Part shown: positions 44,941 to 53,154 of the stretch, in pieces | Numbering within the stretch: position 1 is the stretch's first letter | Layout: each line of letters starts with the position of its first letter | Assembly (NCBI GenBank): GCA_018665815.1 | Contig: JABJBP010000025.1 | Coordinates: 1 to 64,000 of the forward strand | Direction of reading: 5' to 3' | Source of the DNA: Rhodospirillaceae bacterium | Lineage (GTDB): Bacteria > Pseudomonadota > Alphaproteobacteria > Rhodospirillales > Casp-alpha2 | DNA length: 64,000 nt | Made by a program: the position numbers and the translations under genes | The notes under the pieces: generated by a model | The model's database searches: none | Seen by the model: the letters and a program-made list of their open reading frames with translations, nothing else | Told to the model about the DNA's origin: nothing

Positions 44941-45537
44941 ATGCCGATGTTTAAAGTCCTTTCCACCGCCGCATTAACCGCCGCGCTGCTTATCAGTCTT
45001 TCTTTGCCTGCCGAGGCTATGAACCGAAATGGCTTGATCGCTGCTGTCAGTGCAAATTCTGGAGCCTCAAAAGCTGACGCAACTAAAGTGGTCGACGACG
45101 AATTCGACAGAATTTCCGCTGAGTTAAGTAGAGGGAGGAATGTGAACATTCTTGGGTTTGGTAAATTCTCTGTTGTCCGTCGGACGGCGAGGAAGGGACG
45201 GGACCCGAGGACGGGGCGACAAATCAATATTCCTGCGTCCAGACAAGCCAAATTCAGAGCTAGCAAGGTCCTCAAAAATGCCATGAACGGGCGTGGTAGT
45301 TATGACGCGGCCAACAAGCGGGCAAATAGAGAACTCCAGGCGCTATTCGACACGATCGGCGCCGAATTGGTCAAAAAGAATTCCGTGCGTGTTAGCGGGT
45401 TTGGGACTTTCTCTACCAAGCGTCGTTCTGCGAGAGTGGGTAGGAATCCGAATACGGGGCAGCAGGTCAATTTCCCTGCGTCCAATATCGCCATATTCAG
45501 AGCCATCAAAGCACTCAAGGACGCCATAAATAGGTAA
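44941..45537 (+). CDS. Tandem HU/IHF-domain protein with an export signal peptide
   Basis: 198 residues. Residues 1-26 form a classical signal peptide (FKVLSTAALTAALLISLSL, cleavage after PAEA). Residues 27-117 are a complete HU-type domain (MNRNGLIAAVSANSG, helix pair, NILGFGKFSVVRRTARKG, arm motif GRDPRTGRQINIPAS). Residues ~122-198 are a second HU domain lacking the first helix, with SGFGTFSTKRRSARVGRNP and an NTGQQVNFPAS arm. The ATG at 44941 follows GGAG. Two HU domains on one chain would make an intramolecular dimer. Signal-directed export of a DNA-bending protein is very unusual; a periplasmic or surface DNA-binding role (uptake, biofilm DNA) is possible but untested. sfsA is divergent. 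Confidence 0.8.
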   Translation: MPMFKVLSTAALTAALLISLSLPAEAMNRNGLIAAVSANSGASKADATKVVDDEFDRISAELSRGRNVNILGFGKFSVVRRTARKGRDPRTGRQINIPASRQAKFRASKVLKNAMNGRGSYDAANKRANRELQALFDTIGAELVKKNSVRVSGFGTFSTKRRSARVGRNPNTGQQVNFPASNIAIFRAIKALKDAINR

Positions 45538-45583
45538 ATCTATCGGTAACGTGGGCGGTGGGGTTGGAATTAAGGGCGTCGCC

Positions 45584-45632
45584 GCGCTGTCAACATTTTA
45601 TTGTGCAGCGCACAATAAAATGTTGACAGCGC
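45584..45632. repeat. 23-bp perfect inverted repeat upstream of phasin
   Basis: Left arm 45584-45606 and right arm 45610-45632 are exact reverse complements, separated by AGC. Each arm contains TGTTGACA-type sequence, so a -35-like TTGACA lies in both directions (right arm 45623-45628). It could act as a cruciform, as a protein-binding dyad, or as a terminator for the HU gene, although no T-tract follows. Confidence 0.85.
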
Positions 45633-45670
45633 CTATAAACCTTCTATGTTGACAATGTTGCAACGCAACA
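45623..45670 (+). promoter_or_regulatory. Phasin promoter with PhaR/PhbF-type operator
   Basis: A -35 TTGACA (45623-45628) and a -10 TATGTT (45645-45650) are separated by 16 bp. The dyad TGTTGC-AAC-GCAACA (45656-45670) overlaps the expected start of transcription. It fits the TG-N-TGC-N3-GCAA consensus reported for the PHB regulator PhbF/PhaR, which represses phasin genes until polymer granules titrate it. A second TTGACA at 45649 lacks a good -10. Confidence 0.65.
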
Positions 45671-45744
45671 AAACACGGTGATGCCGATGTCGGGTCACCG
45701 TTTTGAACCCTTTTAGCTACGATATGGAATTAGGAAACAAACCC

Positions 45745-46233
45745 ATGACCAAAGTTAAATCCAACGATCCTCTCGCCGCCGCCCAAAACGCCGTCAATGA
45801 CGCGATTGCCGCGGCTCAGGAAAACCATCAGAAATTCGTCAAAACCGTCGAAGCCAAAGCCGGCAAAGCGCAGAAGGTTGCGCAGAAAGGCTTCGATCAG
45901 GCGGTCAGCGCCCACCACGCCAACATCGACGCCCTGGTCGCTGCGACCATGGCTGCCGTCGATGGTTTCGGCAAAGTCGGCAGCCTCGCCAAGGACCAGA
46001 TCGCTCAGCTTGAAGGCCAAGCCGGCGACGTAAAATCGGTTCTCGGCGTCAAAGATCCGAAGGAAGCCGTCGATCTTCAAATCGAAATGGCGACCGCCGG
46101 TCACAAACAATTCACGGCGTTCGCCGAAGCTTTCGCCCAGACCACTCAGGAAATCGCCAACGATGTCCTGAAGCCGGTCCAAGCCCAGGCCGCCGCGAAC
46201 CTTAAGGCGCTCTCGCAGTTGAAAGTCGCCTAA
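45745..46233 (+). CDS. Phasin (polyhydroxyalkanoate granule protein)
   Basis: A 162-residue Phasin_2-type protein: low complexity, amphipathic helices rich in Ala/Gln/Lys (AAAQNAVNDAIAAAQENHQK, ATMAAVDGFGKVGSLAKDQ) and the family end segment VDLQIEMATAGHKQFTAFAE. Phasins coat PHA granules and control their number and size. The ATG at 45745 follows TAGGAAA; an upstream in-frame start is unlikely. It has its own promoter/operator and a strong terminator, so it is monocistronic. No PHA synthase is in the window. Confidence 0.92.
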   Translation: MTKVKSNDPLAAAQNAVNDAIAAAQENHQKFVKTVEAKAGKAQKVAQKGFDQAVSAHHANIDALVAATMAAVDGFGKVGSLAKDQIAQLEGQAGDVKSVLGVKDPKEAVDLQIEMATAGHKQFTAFAEAFAQTTQEIANDVLKPVQAQAAANLKALSQLKVA

Positions 46234-46268
46234 TCAGAATATTGCGATATCCACGCAAATTAAGTCTT

Positions 46269-46299
46269 AAGCCCCGGTGATTTCGCCGGGGCTTTTTTC
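46269..46299 (+). terminator. Rho-independent terminator of the phasin gene
   Basis: AAGCCCCGG (46269-46277) pairs with CCGGGGCTT (46286-46294), followed by TTTTCTT. Located 36 bp past the phasin stop. On the minus strand it follows egtD and has AA before the stem, so it may partly serve both genes. Confidence 0.9.
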
Positions 46300-46316
46300 T
46301 TGGGCCGAGCCGATGC

Positions 46317-47279
46317 TTATGATGTGTCGGCGGCGACCTTGAACAGATGGACGGCAAATAAATTTTCGGCATCGGTCCAGACCTGCATTGGCTTGAACCC
46401 GGCGCGTTCAGCCAAGGCCTGAAATTCCTCGATGGAATATTTGTAGGAATTCTCCGTGTGGATGGTTTCGCCCTCGGCAAAATCAAAAGGTTGTCCATTG
46501 ATGGTGACGGTTTGCGCTTTGGTACTTTTTAGATGCATTTCAATTCGACCCAGATTGGTGTTGTATCGTGCGACGTGGTTGAAAGTGTCGAGGTCGAAGT
46601 CACCGCCTAACTCCCGATTGATACGGGTGAGCAGGTTCAAGTTGAACGCCGCCGTAACACCCGCCGGGTCGTCATAAGCAATTTCCAATCGCGCGCTATC
46701 CTTCTTGAGATCAACGCCAATCAACAACATGCCGCCCGGGCCGACGGTATCTCGTGCACCGACCATGAATTCGATGGCGTCGTCAGGATCGAAATTGCCG
46801 ATGGTGGACCCGGGGAAGAACACAACCGGGTTGCCCCCTACGCGCGCCGGTTCGGGCAAGTCGACGGGGCGAGTGAAATCGGCAGCAACATGCAGGACTT
46901 CAAGTTCAGGATAGGCGGCGCGGACGTCATTTGCCGCTCGGTCCAGCTGATCGGCCGAAATATCGACGGCAATCAGCGCCACCGGATTGGATATGGCGTC
47001 AAGCAAAATGCGCACTTTTTCGAGCGAGCCCGCGCCGTACTCGACGAGCACGGCATCCGTACCCAGGTAATGGGCAATATCGTCGGCGTTCGTGTCGAGG
47101 ATGCCGGTTTCCGTGCGGGTCGGATAATAGGCGTCGAGTTGGCAAATTTGATTGAACAACTCGGCGCCGCGGGCATCATAAAAATACTTCGGCTCAAGGC
47201 GTTTCCGGGATTTGGAAAGCCCACCTATGACATCACTCAAAAAAATCTCGCGCGTCGAGCCATTTGCATCAGATGCCAT
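46317..47279 (-). CDS. egtD: L-histidine N-alpha-methyltransferase
   Basis: A 320-residue SAM-dependent methyltransferase of the EgtD family, which trimethylates histidine to hercynine. SAM-site motif VLVEYGAGSLEKVRILLDA; family-specific FFPGSTIGNFDPDDAIEFM, and YFYDARGAELFNQICQLDAYY near the N-terminus. The start at 47279 follows GGAGAG and overlaps the end of egtB by 11 nt, so translation is coupled. With egtB it forms a minimal two-gene ergothioneine unit. Confidence 0.94.
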   Translation of the reverse strand: MASDANGSTREIFLSDVIGGLSKSRKRLEPKYFYDARGAELFNQICQLDAYYPTRTETGILDTNADDIAHYLGTDAVLVEYGAGSLEKVRILLDAISNPVALIAVDISADQLDRAANDVRAAYPELEVLHVAADFTRPVDLPEPARVGGNPVVFFPGSTIGNFDPDDAIEFMVGARDTVGPGGMLLIGVDLKKDSARLEIAYDDPAGVTAAFNLNLLTRINRELGGDFDLDTFNHVARYNTNLGRIEMHLKSTKAQTVTINGQPFDFAEGETIHTENSYKYSIEEFQALAERAGFKPMQVWTDAENLFAVHLFKVAADTS

Positions 47280-48585
47280 GTTTGCTCTCCGGGCGTTGAG
47301 CGTCATCGGAGGCAAGGCGAATGCCGGAAAATTGCCAACGGTCTTTCGGATAAAAGAAATTTCGATAGCTTGCACGAATATGATCTTCCGGAGTCGCGCA
47401 GGACCCGCCGCGCAGTACCATCTGGCCCGACATGACCTTGCCGTTGTATTCCCCGACCGCGCCGATGTCGGGCTTGAACCCAGGATAGGCGCCGTACGCG
47501 GTTTTTGTCCATTCCCAGACATCGCCGAATATCTGGGTCATGCCGTCGCCGTTGGCCGGCAGAGGATGGAACGCGCGAGTGTCGACGAAATGCCCGTCAA
47601 CCTCGAGCCCGGCGGCCACGGCCTCCCACTCAGACTCGCTGGGTAGCCGGTGCCCGGCCCAGCGGGCATAGGCATCCGCCTCGAAATAACTGACATGGCA
47701 AACTGGCGAATCCGGATCCATGGGGCGCAGGCCGGAAAGCGTAAACACCGACCAACTGTCATCGTCGCCTTTCTGCCAATATGAAGGCGCTGTCCAGCCT
47801 TGGGCCTGACTGATCGACCAGCCGTCAGACAACCAGAATTCGGGCCGCGTGTACCCGCCGTCCCGCATAAATTCCAGGTATTCGCCATTGGTCACGGCGC
47901 GGGTGGCAAGCCGGAAGGGGTCGAGCCAGACATTGTGTCGGGGGCCTTCGCAATCAAAGGCAAAACCGCCGCCGTCATATCCGATTTTGACCAAGCCGCC
48001 AGGATGATCAACCCAGTCTTGCGCACGGGTGCGGGCTGCATCGCGCGGACTTGGTGGCTGATAGGCGGGCTTCATTAGGTTGCACGAAAAGACGTGTTTG
48101 ATGTCGGTGAGAAGCAATTCTTGATGCTGCTGTTCGTGGTTGAGGCCAAGTTCCAATAGGGTCACGAATTTTTTTGCAATGCCGCCTGGCGTCGAAGCCA
48201 ATTCGGCCAACGCATCATCCACGTGGCGGCGGTAAGCGAGGACCTCGGCCAGCGCCGGGCGTGATAAAAGCCCGCGAGACGGCCGCGCATGGCGCGGACC
48301 AATTTGTTCATAGTAGGAATTGAACAAATAATTGAAATCCTTATGAAAAACAGTATACCCAGCGTGGGCTGGCAATAGAACGAATGTCTCGAAAAACCAA
48401 GTGGTATGTGCCAAATGCCATTTCGTCGGGCTGGTATCGGGCATCGATTGGATGCACTGATCTTCGGCGCTTAGAGGGGTTGAGAGTTCCAAGGACCGTG
48501 CGCGAACTGTGGCGAGTCGGTGATAAAGCGTCTTGGCGGCCTCGTTGGATTGTTGGGCCGTCTTGTCGTCTTGGGCCGAATTCAT
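47269..48585 (-). CDS. egtB: Ergothioneine biosynthesis sulfoxide synthase
   Basis: A 438-residue non-haem iron enzyme. The N-terminal DinB-like domain carries the iron ligands (KWHLAHTTWFFE and NHEQQHQE, the HX3HXE motif near residues 150-156). The C-terminal part is the FGE-sulfatase/SUMF1 domain (AVTNGEYLEFM, VCHVSYFEADAYARWAG, LPSESEWEA, VLRGGSCATP, FRHSG-type end). It joins hercynine to a cysteinyl thiol with O2. The absence of egtA/egtC nearby suggests the type that uses cysteine directly; this is inference. Confidence 0.94.
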   Translation of the reverse strand: MNSAQDDKTAQQSNEAAKTLYHRLATVRARSLELSTPLSAEDQCIQSMPDTSPTKWHLAHTTWFFETFVLLPAHAGYTVFHKDFNYLFNSYYEQIGPRHARPSRGLLSRPALAEVLAYRRHVDDALAELASTPGGIAKKFVTLLELGLNHEQQHQELLLTDIKHVFSCNLMKPAYQPPSPRDAARTRAQDWVDHPGGLVKIGYDGGGFAFDCEGPRHNVWLDPFRLATRAVTNGEYLEFMRDGGYTRPEFWLSDGWSISQAQGWTAPSYWQKGDDDSWSVFTLSGLRPMDPDSPVCHVSYFEADAYARWAGHRLPSESEWEAVAAGLEVDGHFVDTRAFHPLPANGDGMTQIFGDVWEWTKTAYGAYPGFKPDIGAVGEYNGKVMSGQMVLRGGSCATPEDHIRASYRNFFYPKDRWQFSGIRLASDDAQRPESKHGI

Positions 48586-48749
48586 GTCGCCTCTTGCTCC
48601 GTCTCAGGTGGTTAATACTGGTGGTGAAACGGGGCCATCCTAGCCAATGATTAAGGTTCAGGACAAATTTTGCCCCAATTGGTGGCCAAATGGCGGTATG
48701 AATTTGACCGCGAATGCGGCTTGTCATGCGGATAAGTCAGGAACCTGGA

Positions 48750-49700
48750 TTAGAGTGAAGTCCCGGCTGAACTAAGCAAGTAAATCAACACCGGTAGCAC
48801 GACCATTGAGGCCAATGTTGTCACGAAAATAGTAGTCGAGGCTATGGCCTCCGCGGTGCCGTAACGGTTGGCGAACAGGAACATGTTGATACCCGCCGGC
48901 TGCGCGGCCATCAAAACCACTGCTATTGTCCAGACGGGGTCCAGATGTAGGACATGCGCCGCCAATACCCAAACAAAGGCGGGCATGACGATCAATTTCA
49001 AAATGCTGACAACAATCGATTGGGCAATCCGGCCCTTGATTCCATAGCGCGCCAGTGTCGCGCCGAGTGCGAACAGTGAGCACGGAATCACGGCACCTTT
49101 CATGAACGTCAAGACTTGATCCGCCATCGATGGGATTGAGAGGCCACTGGCATTCCAGGCAAGGCCAGCGCCGAGGCCCAGGACAACTGGATTGGTGCCC
49201 ATACCTTTGAGAACTTCCATGGCCGTTGCCAGAGGTCCCCGCCCGTCGGCTCGACCGCTCTCCAAAAGCACCGTTGCCGAGCTCATCAAAATCAGGCTGT
49301 GGATGGAAATGATCAGGAATGACGGCAGCGCGCCGGCATCCCCAAGCACCAATAGATTGATCGGAATACCCAGTAACACCGTATTCCCATAACACGCACC
49401 CATGCCCGTAATCGCGGCGCCTTCAAAATCGCGTTTAAAGACACTAAGGGCAATCACCATGCCGATGCCATAGATTGCTAATGCTGCCGGGAAGAACGCC
49501 AGCCATAGTTCCCATGGCGGATTGGAAAATACGTTGGCATTGGCCATGGCGCGAAACAGCAATGCCGGGATGGCGAAATCAAAGACAAACCGCGCGACGC
49601 CTTCGGCTGCTGATTGCGGAAACCAGCCGAACTTCACGGCGCCGTAGCCGATGAGTACGACGGTAAAGACCGGAGCGACGACGTCTAAGGCGGCGAATAT
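48750..49700 (-). CDS. AEC family transporter
   Basis: A 10-TM auxin-efflux-carrier-type transporter for small organic acids or similar anions. The frame is open back to a typical family N-terminus (FAALDVVAPVFTVVLIGYGA) whose first codon would be ATA at 49700, 8 nt after AGGAG. The only standard start is a GTG at 49637, which would delete most of TM1. So the gene either uses a rare ATA or has lost its ATG. The repeat structure of AEC proteins is visible (GMGACYGNTVLLGIPINLLV, LMAAQPAGINMFLFANRYG). It follows the metallo-hydrolase gene by 22 bp on the same strand. Confidence 0.85.
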   Translation of the reverse strand: MFAALDVVAPVFTVVLIGYGAVKFGWFPQSAAEGVARFVFDFAIPALLFRAMANANVFSNPPWELWLAFFPAALAIYGIGMVIALSVFKRDFEGAAITGMGACYGNTVLLGIPINLLVLGDAGALPSFLIISIHSLILMSSATVLLESGRADGRGPLATAMEVLKGMGTNPVVLGLGAGLAWNASGLSIPSMADQVLTFMKGAVIPCSLFALGATLARYGIKGRIAQSIVVSILKLIVMPAFVWVLAAHVLHLDPVWTIAVVLMAAQPAGINMFLFANRYGTAEAIASTTIFVTTLASMVVLPVLIYLLSSAGTSL

Positions 49701-49722
49701 GGGGCTGGCTCCTGGCCGTGAG

Positions 49723-50655
49723 TTATTTTTTCAGACTGGCGTAAACAAGGCCGACAAAAGCGTCAGGCTTTAAGAAACCATCACCCCATTCGGCGTCCAG
49801 TGCCTGCGTGGGTTTGGCGGAGATCACGTCGGATTTGGATTTTCCTGCATCGACCAATGGTTTCACGCCGGCCCGGACCTTCATCAGCATCTCGCGGTAA
49901 TCGCTCAACGCTGCCTTATCAGCCAAAGGGCCATGACCGGGGATGATTTTGGTATTGGGTCCGGCCAGTTTCAGTATTTCGCCAACCGCCGCAATCATCC
50001 CGGTGATCGAGCCGCCGTGTTCCTCGTCGATGAACGGATAGAAGCCGTTGAAAAACAGGTCGCCTGTGTGAACGACATCCGCCTCAACGAAGTGCACGAA
50101 TGAATCACCGCCGGTGTGGGCCGAGGGCAAGTGACGGACATGCAGAGTCTGGCCGTTCATGTGAAAGGTCGTGGTGTCATTGAAAGTGATGACCGGGAGC
50201 GCGGCCTGTGGCGCGGCCGGAACCTTTTTGTTGAAGGCGGAAATCATCTGGTCAGCGCTCATTAGTTTGCGGACGTTGTCATGAGCGACGATGACGGTGC
50301 CTTTTTTGCCCATGTTCTCATTGCCGCCGGTATGATCGAAGTGCCAATGGTTGTTGAGCACGAATTTCACGGGGGCCGAGTTTATTTTCTTGATGGCGGC
50401 TAGAATTTTGTCGGTGAGTGGTGCGAACTGATCGTCGATCATGAAGATGCCATCGGCGCCCGACGAGACGCCGATGTTGCCTCCCGCGCCGCTCAGCATG
50501 TGTACACCGGCGGTCAGCTTCGTTGCCTTGATCTCGACCTTTGAGAAATCTCGGGCGGCTGTCATGCTGGGTGTGGCCATTAACAAGCCAGCACAAATGC
50601 CGAAGACTGAAATGATACGAGTGGCAGTTCCTGTTACTTGGATTGGGTTGAGCAT
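49723..50655 (-). CDS. Exported metallo-beta-lactamase-fold hydrolase
   Basis: 310 residues. The N-terminal signal peptide (ISVFGICAGLLMATPSM, cleavage near TAA) is followed by an MBL domain with the zinc motif HWHFDHTGG (His103, His105, Asp107, His108), further ligands in LPSAHTGGD and VVHTGDLF, and the C-terminal IIPGHGPLAD. It resembles class B3-like or cyclase/SoxH-type periplasmic hydrolases; I cannot name the substrate and do not infer antibiotic resistance. It probably shares an operon with the AEC transporter. Confidence 0.9.
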   Translation of the reverse strand: MLNPIQVTGTATRIISVFGICAGLLMATPSMTAARDFSKVEIKATKLTAGVHMLSGAGGNIGVSSGADGIFMIDDQFAPLTDKILAAIKKINSAPVKFVLNNHWHFDHTGGNENMGKKGTVIVAHDNVRKLMSADQMISAFNKKVPAAPQAALPVITFNDTTTFHMNGQTLHVRHLPSAHTGGDSFVHFVEADVVHTGDLFFNGFYPFIDEEHGGSITGMIAAVGEILKLAGPNTKIIPGHGPLADKAALSDYREMLMKVRAGVKPLVDAGKSKSDVISAKPTQALDAEWGDGFLKPDAFVGLVYASLKK

Positions 50656-50847
50656 TTGCGATCTTCCTCGGATATGGGGTTGGCTTGGTTGTGCCTAATA
50701 TAGGCAACGCGCGGCGCGGCCGCGAGGAGAGATTTGGGCTCGCGATCCCCTAGCGCAACCGTGAACAGGTGTCATTTTACGGCGGCCGCCCCACATCTTA
50801 TTTATCTAATATGAGCTAACTTGATATTTTGATGAGAGATCGCACCG

Positions 50848-51603
50848 ATGAGCAAATGGAAATCAATTTTTGGCGCAGCCGCTATTTTGGCCGTTGTACA
50901 AGCCGCCGCGCCGGCCAACGCTGGTTCCGGCGATGCGCCGACCGTTGTTGAATTGTTTACCTCGCAAGGCTGTTATTCGTGCCCTGCGGCAGAGGCTTTT
51001 CTGACCGAACTGGCTGACAAAGAAGATCTCGTCGCCTTGGAATGGCATGTCGATTATTGGGATGAATTGGTTTATGGCTATGCCGGCAAATGGAAGGATC
51101 CGTTTTCCAGCCGCGACAACACCCATCGCCAACAGATATACAACCAATCCATCCGCGGTCAGGGCGGTGTTTACACGCCGCAAATGATCATCGGCGGGCG
51201 CTTGGAAGCGGTGGGCTCACAGCGTGGCTCGGTCCAGACCGCAATCCAACGCACCAGGGCCGAAGCGCCGGCCAAGCTTGGGGTGACGATCATTCCGAAA
51301 GCCGATAAGGGCATGGTTGTCCATGTTGACGGAAAGGATGCCAGGCCGGCGTCCATCTGGCTGATCCGTTATGATCACGCCCACACCACTGTGGTGAAAT
51401 CGGGCGAGAACAAGGGCAAGACATTGACCAGCCGCAACATCGTCCGCGGCGTGGAGCGCGTCGGTGCCTGGAAAGGCCGTTCAACCAAGGTTGAACTGGC
51501 CAGCCTCAGTTTGGCTGAGAACCAAGGCTGCGCGATTTTGGTCCAGGGGGAAAAACCGAACCGCCATGGGCCAATTTTGGGTGCTGCTAACTGCCCGCGC
51601 TAA
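50848..51603 (+). CDS. DUF1223 exported thioredoxin-like protein
   Basis: 251 residues: a signal peptide ending near ANA (residue 25), then a thioredoxin-like domain with a CxxC at about 42-45 (FTSQGCYSCPAAEAFL). The segment YTPQMIIGGRLEAVGSQRG and the beta-rich C-terminal part match the DUF1223 family. A periplasmic dithiol role is likely; partner unknown. Its stop overlaps that of the convergent AraC gene by 3 nt. Confidence 0.88.
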   Translation: MSKWKSIFGAAAILAVVQAAAPANAGSGDAPTVVELFTSQGCYSCPAAEAFLTELADKEDLVALEWHVDYWDELVYGYAGKWKDPFSSRDNTHRQQIYNQSIRGQGGVYTPQMIIGGRLEAVGSQRGSVQTAIQRTRAEAPAKLGVTIIPKADKGMVVHVDGKDARPASIWLIRYDHAHTTVVKSGENKGKTLTSRNIVRGVERVGAWKGRSTKVELASLSLAENQGCAILVQGEKPNRHGPILGAANCPR

Positions 51604-52499
51604 ATTTTCACGACCGCGTCGGCGCCCTGTTGCCGGTCGCGGCGCGGCGAAACACCGAATTTTCGGGAATACTCGCGGCTGAACTGGGTCGGGCTTTCGT
51701 AACCCACTTCGTAGGCCGTGGTGGAGACGGAAAATTGTCCACTCATCAAAAGCCTGCGCGCGTCCATGAGGCGTAAATCTTTTTGGTATTGCAGCGGAGT
51801 CGTTGCGGTAATGGATTTGAAGTGCTCGTGAAAGGACGATGCGCTCATCCCGGCGTCGTCGGCAAGATCAGCGACGGCCAGGGGGTTGGCAAAGTCCTGG
51901 CGGATATACGCGATGGCCCGCGTGATCCGGCTGGCGTGGCTGTTGCGTTGAATGAGATTACGCAGCATGCCGCCATGCGGCGCCGTCAGCAGGCGGAAAT
52001 GCATTTCCTTGAGGATCAGGGGGCCCAGAACTTTCGCTTCGGCGGGGGTGTCGAGTAGCGCGAAGTACCGGCTCATGGCGTCATAGAGCCCCGAGTCCGT
52101 TTCGCAGACGTCGATGGAGGTCGCTTGGGCTTCGGCGATCTCCGAATCGGATACCTCGCCATAGAGACTGCGGACGATGTCCAGATCGAGGATCAGGATG
52201 AGCGCCACGTATGGCGCCTCATGGCTCGCTTCCGTCACCCGGGCATACACCTGCACATCATGGCTGACGATCAGCGACGCCCCAGCGCGGTAGGCATAGG
52301 TCCGATCCCCCAGATTGGTCTCCTTTCCGCCCTGCAGGATTAGGCAGGCGACGGGTTCGTACTGAATGCATTCCAAGTCTGTCGGTCCACGGCTGGCGTA
52401 AACGGCGAGACCCGGCAATCCGGTCTCGATGGGTTGACCCCATTGGCCCTGCTCTTCAACAAATGCGGTCGCTTTTGCGATCAACGCATGTTCGGTCAT
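51600..52499 (-). CDS. AraC family transcriptional regulator
   Basis: About 299 residues from the ATG at 52499 (GGAG 6 nt upstream); an ATG 27 nt earlier is also in frame. An N-terminal cupin-like ligand domain of the AraC_N type (LACLILQGGKETNLGDR-like region) precedes a C-terminal pair of helix-turn-helix motifs (DDAGMSASSFHEHFKSI and TAYEVGYESPTQFSREYSRK). It is divergent from the iorA-iorB genes across about 190 bp, so it likely controls them. Confidence 0.92.
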   Translation of the reverse strand: MTEHALIAKATAFVEEQGQWGQPIETGLPGLAVYASRGPTDLECIQYEPVACLILQGGKETNLGDRTYAYRAGASLIVSHDVQVYARVTEASHEAPYVALILILDLDIVRSLYGEVSDSEIAEAQATSIDVCETDSGLYDAMSRYFALLDTPAEAKVLGPLILKEMHFRLLTAPHGGMLRNLIQRNSHASRITRAIAYIRQDFANPLAVADLADDAGMSASSFHEHFKSITATTPLQYQKDLRLMDARRLLMSGQFSVSTTAYEVGYESPTQFSREYSRKFGVSPRRDRQQGADAVVKI

Positions 52500-52693
52500 T
52501 GGCTGCTCCGTTGCTGTTCGCATCATATAACCGGTTCGGCGTTGAAATCATCATCGATTACGCCAATCTGTACGATTAGGCAGGAATTGCGGAGAATCTG
52601 GCAGGCGTGCCAGCGTTCGCCGTCCTACATAAAGGTGGTCGCGGGATTGCCTTGTAGACACGGCATCGGCCAGGAAAGGGAGCCACATACACT

Positions 52694-53152
52694 ATGGCGA
52701 AACTCAACATCAACGGCACCGTCCACGAAGTGGATGCGCCAGGGGATATGCCCTTGCTTTGGGCGATCCGTGATTTGGCCGGACTGAGCGGCACGAAGTT
52801 CGGCTGTGGCCTTGCACAGTGCGGCGCGTGCACTATTCACTTGGACAACGAACCCGTCCGGTCCTGTCAGACTTTCGTCGAGGACGCCGACGGCGCGACG
52901 ATCACCACCATCGAAGGCTTGAACGGTAAGGTCACCGACACGGTGCGCGCTGTCTGGACTGAAATGGACGTGCCCCAGTGCGGGTACTGCCAGTCAGGCC
53001 AGATCATGTCTGCCGTGGCCCTACTGACTGCGAACAAAATGCCGACGGACGCGGACATCGATGATTCCATGTCTGGTAATCTGTGTCGTTGCGGTACCTA
53101 TCACCGTATCCGTGCCGGCATCCACGAAGCCGCAAAGCGGTTGGAGGCCTGA
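52694..53152 (+). CDS. iorA: Isoquinoline 1-oxidoreductase-type [2Fe-2S] subunit
   Basis: 152 residues with two [2Fe-2S] clusters: an N-terminal plant-type ferredoxin fold ([15 protein letters not shown]...SC) and a C-terminal helical domain ([10 protein letters not shown] and [12 protein letters not shown]). This is the small subunit of the two-subunit xanthine-dehydrogenase family branch that lacks an FAD subunit. It is followed by the large subunit 2 bp later. Confidence 0.93.
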   Translation: MAKLNINGTVHEVDAPGDMPLLWAIRDLAGLSGTKFGCGLAQCGACTIHLDNEPVRSCQTFVEDADGATITTIEGLNGKVTDTVRAVWTEMDVPQCGYCQSGQIMSAVALLTANKMPTDADIDDSMSGNLCRCGTYHRIRAGIHEAAKRLEA

Positions 53153-53154
53153 TC

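Noticed and set aside
49723-50655. Metallo-beta-lactamase antibiotic-resistance gene
   Set aside because: Only the broad MBL fold and zinc motif are evident; the family includes many hydrolases and nothing here points to beta-lactam activity.
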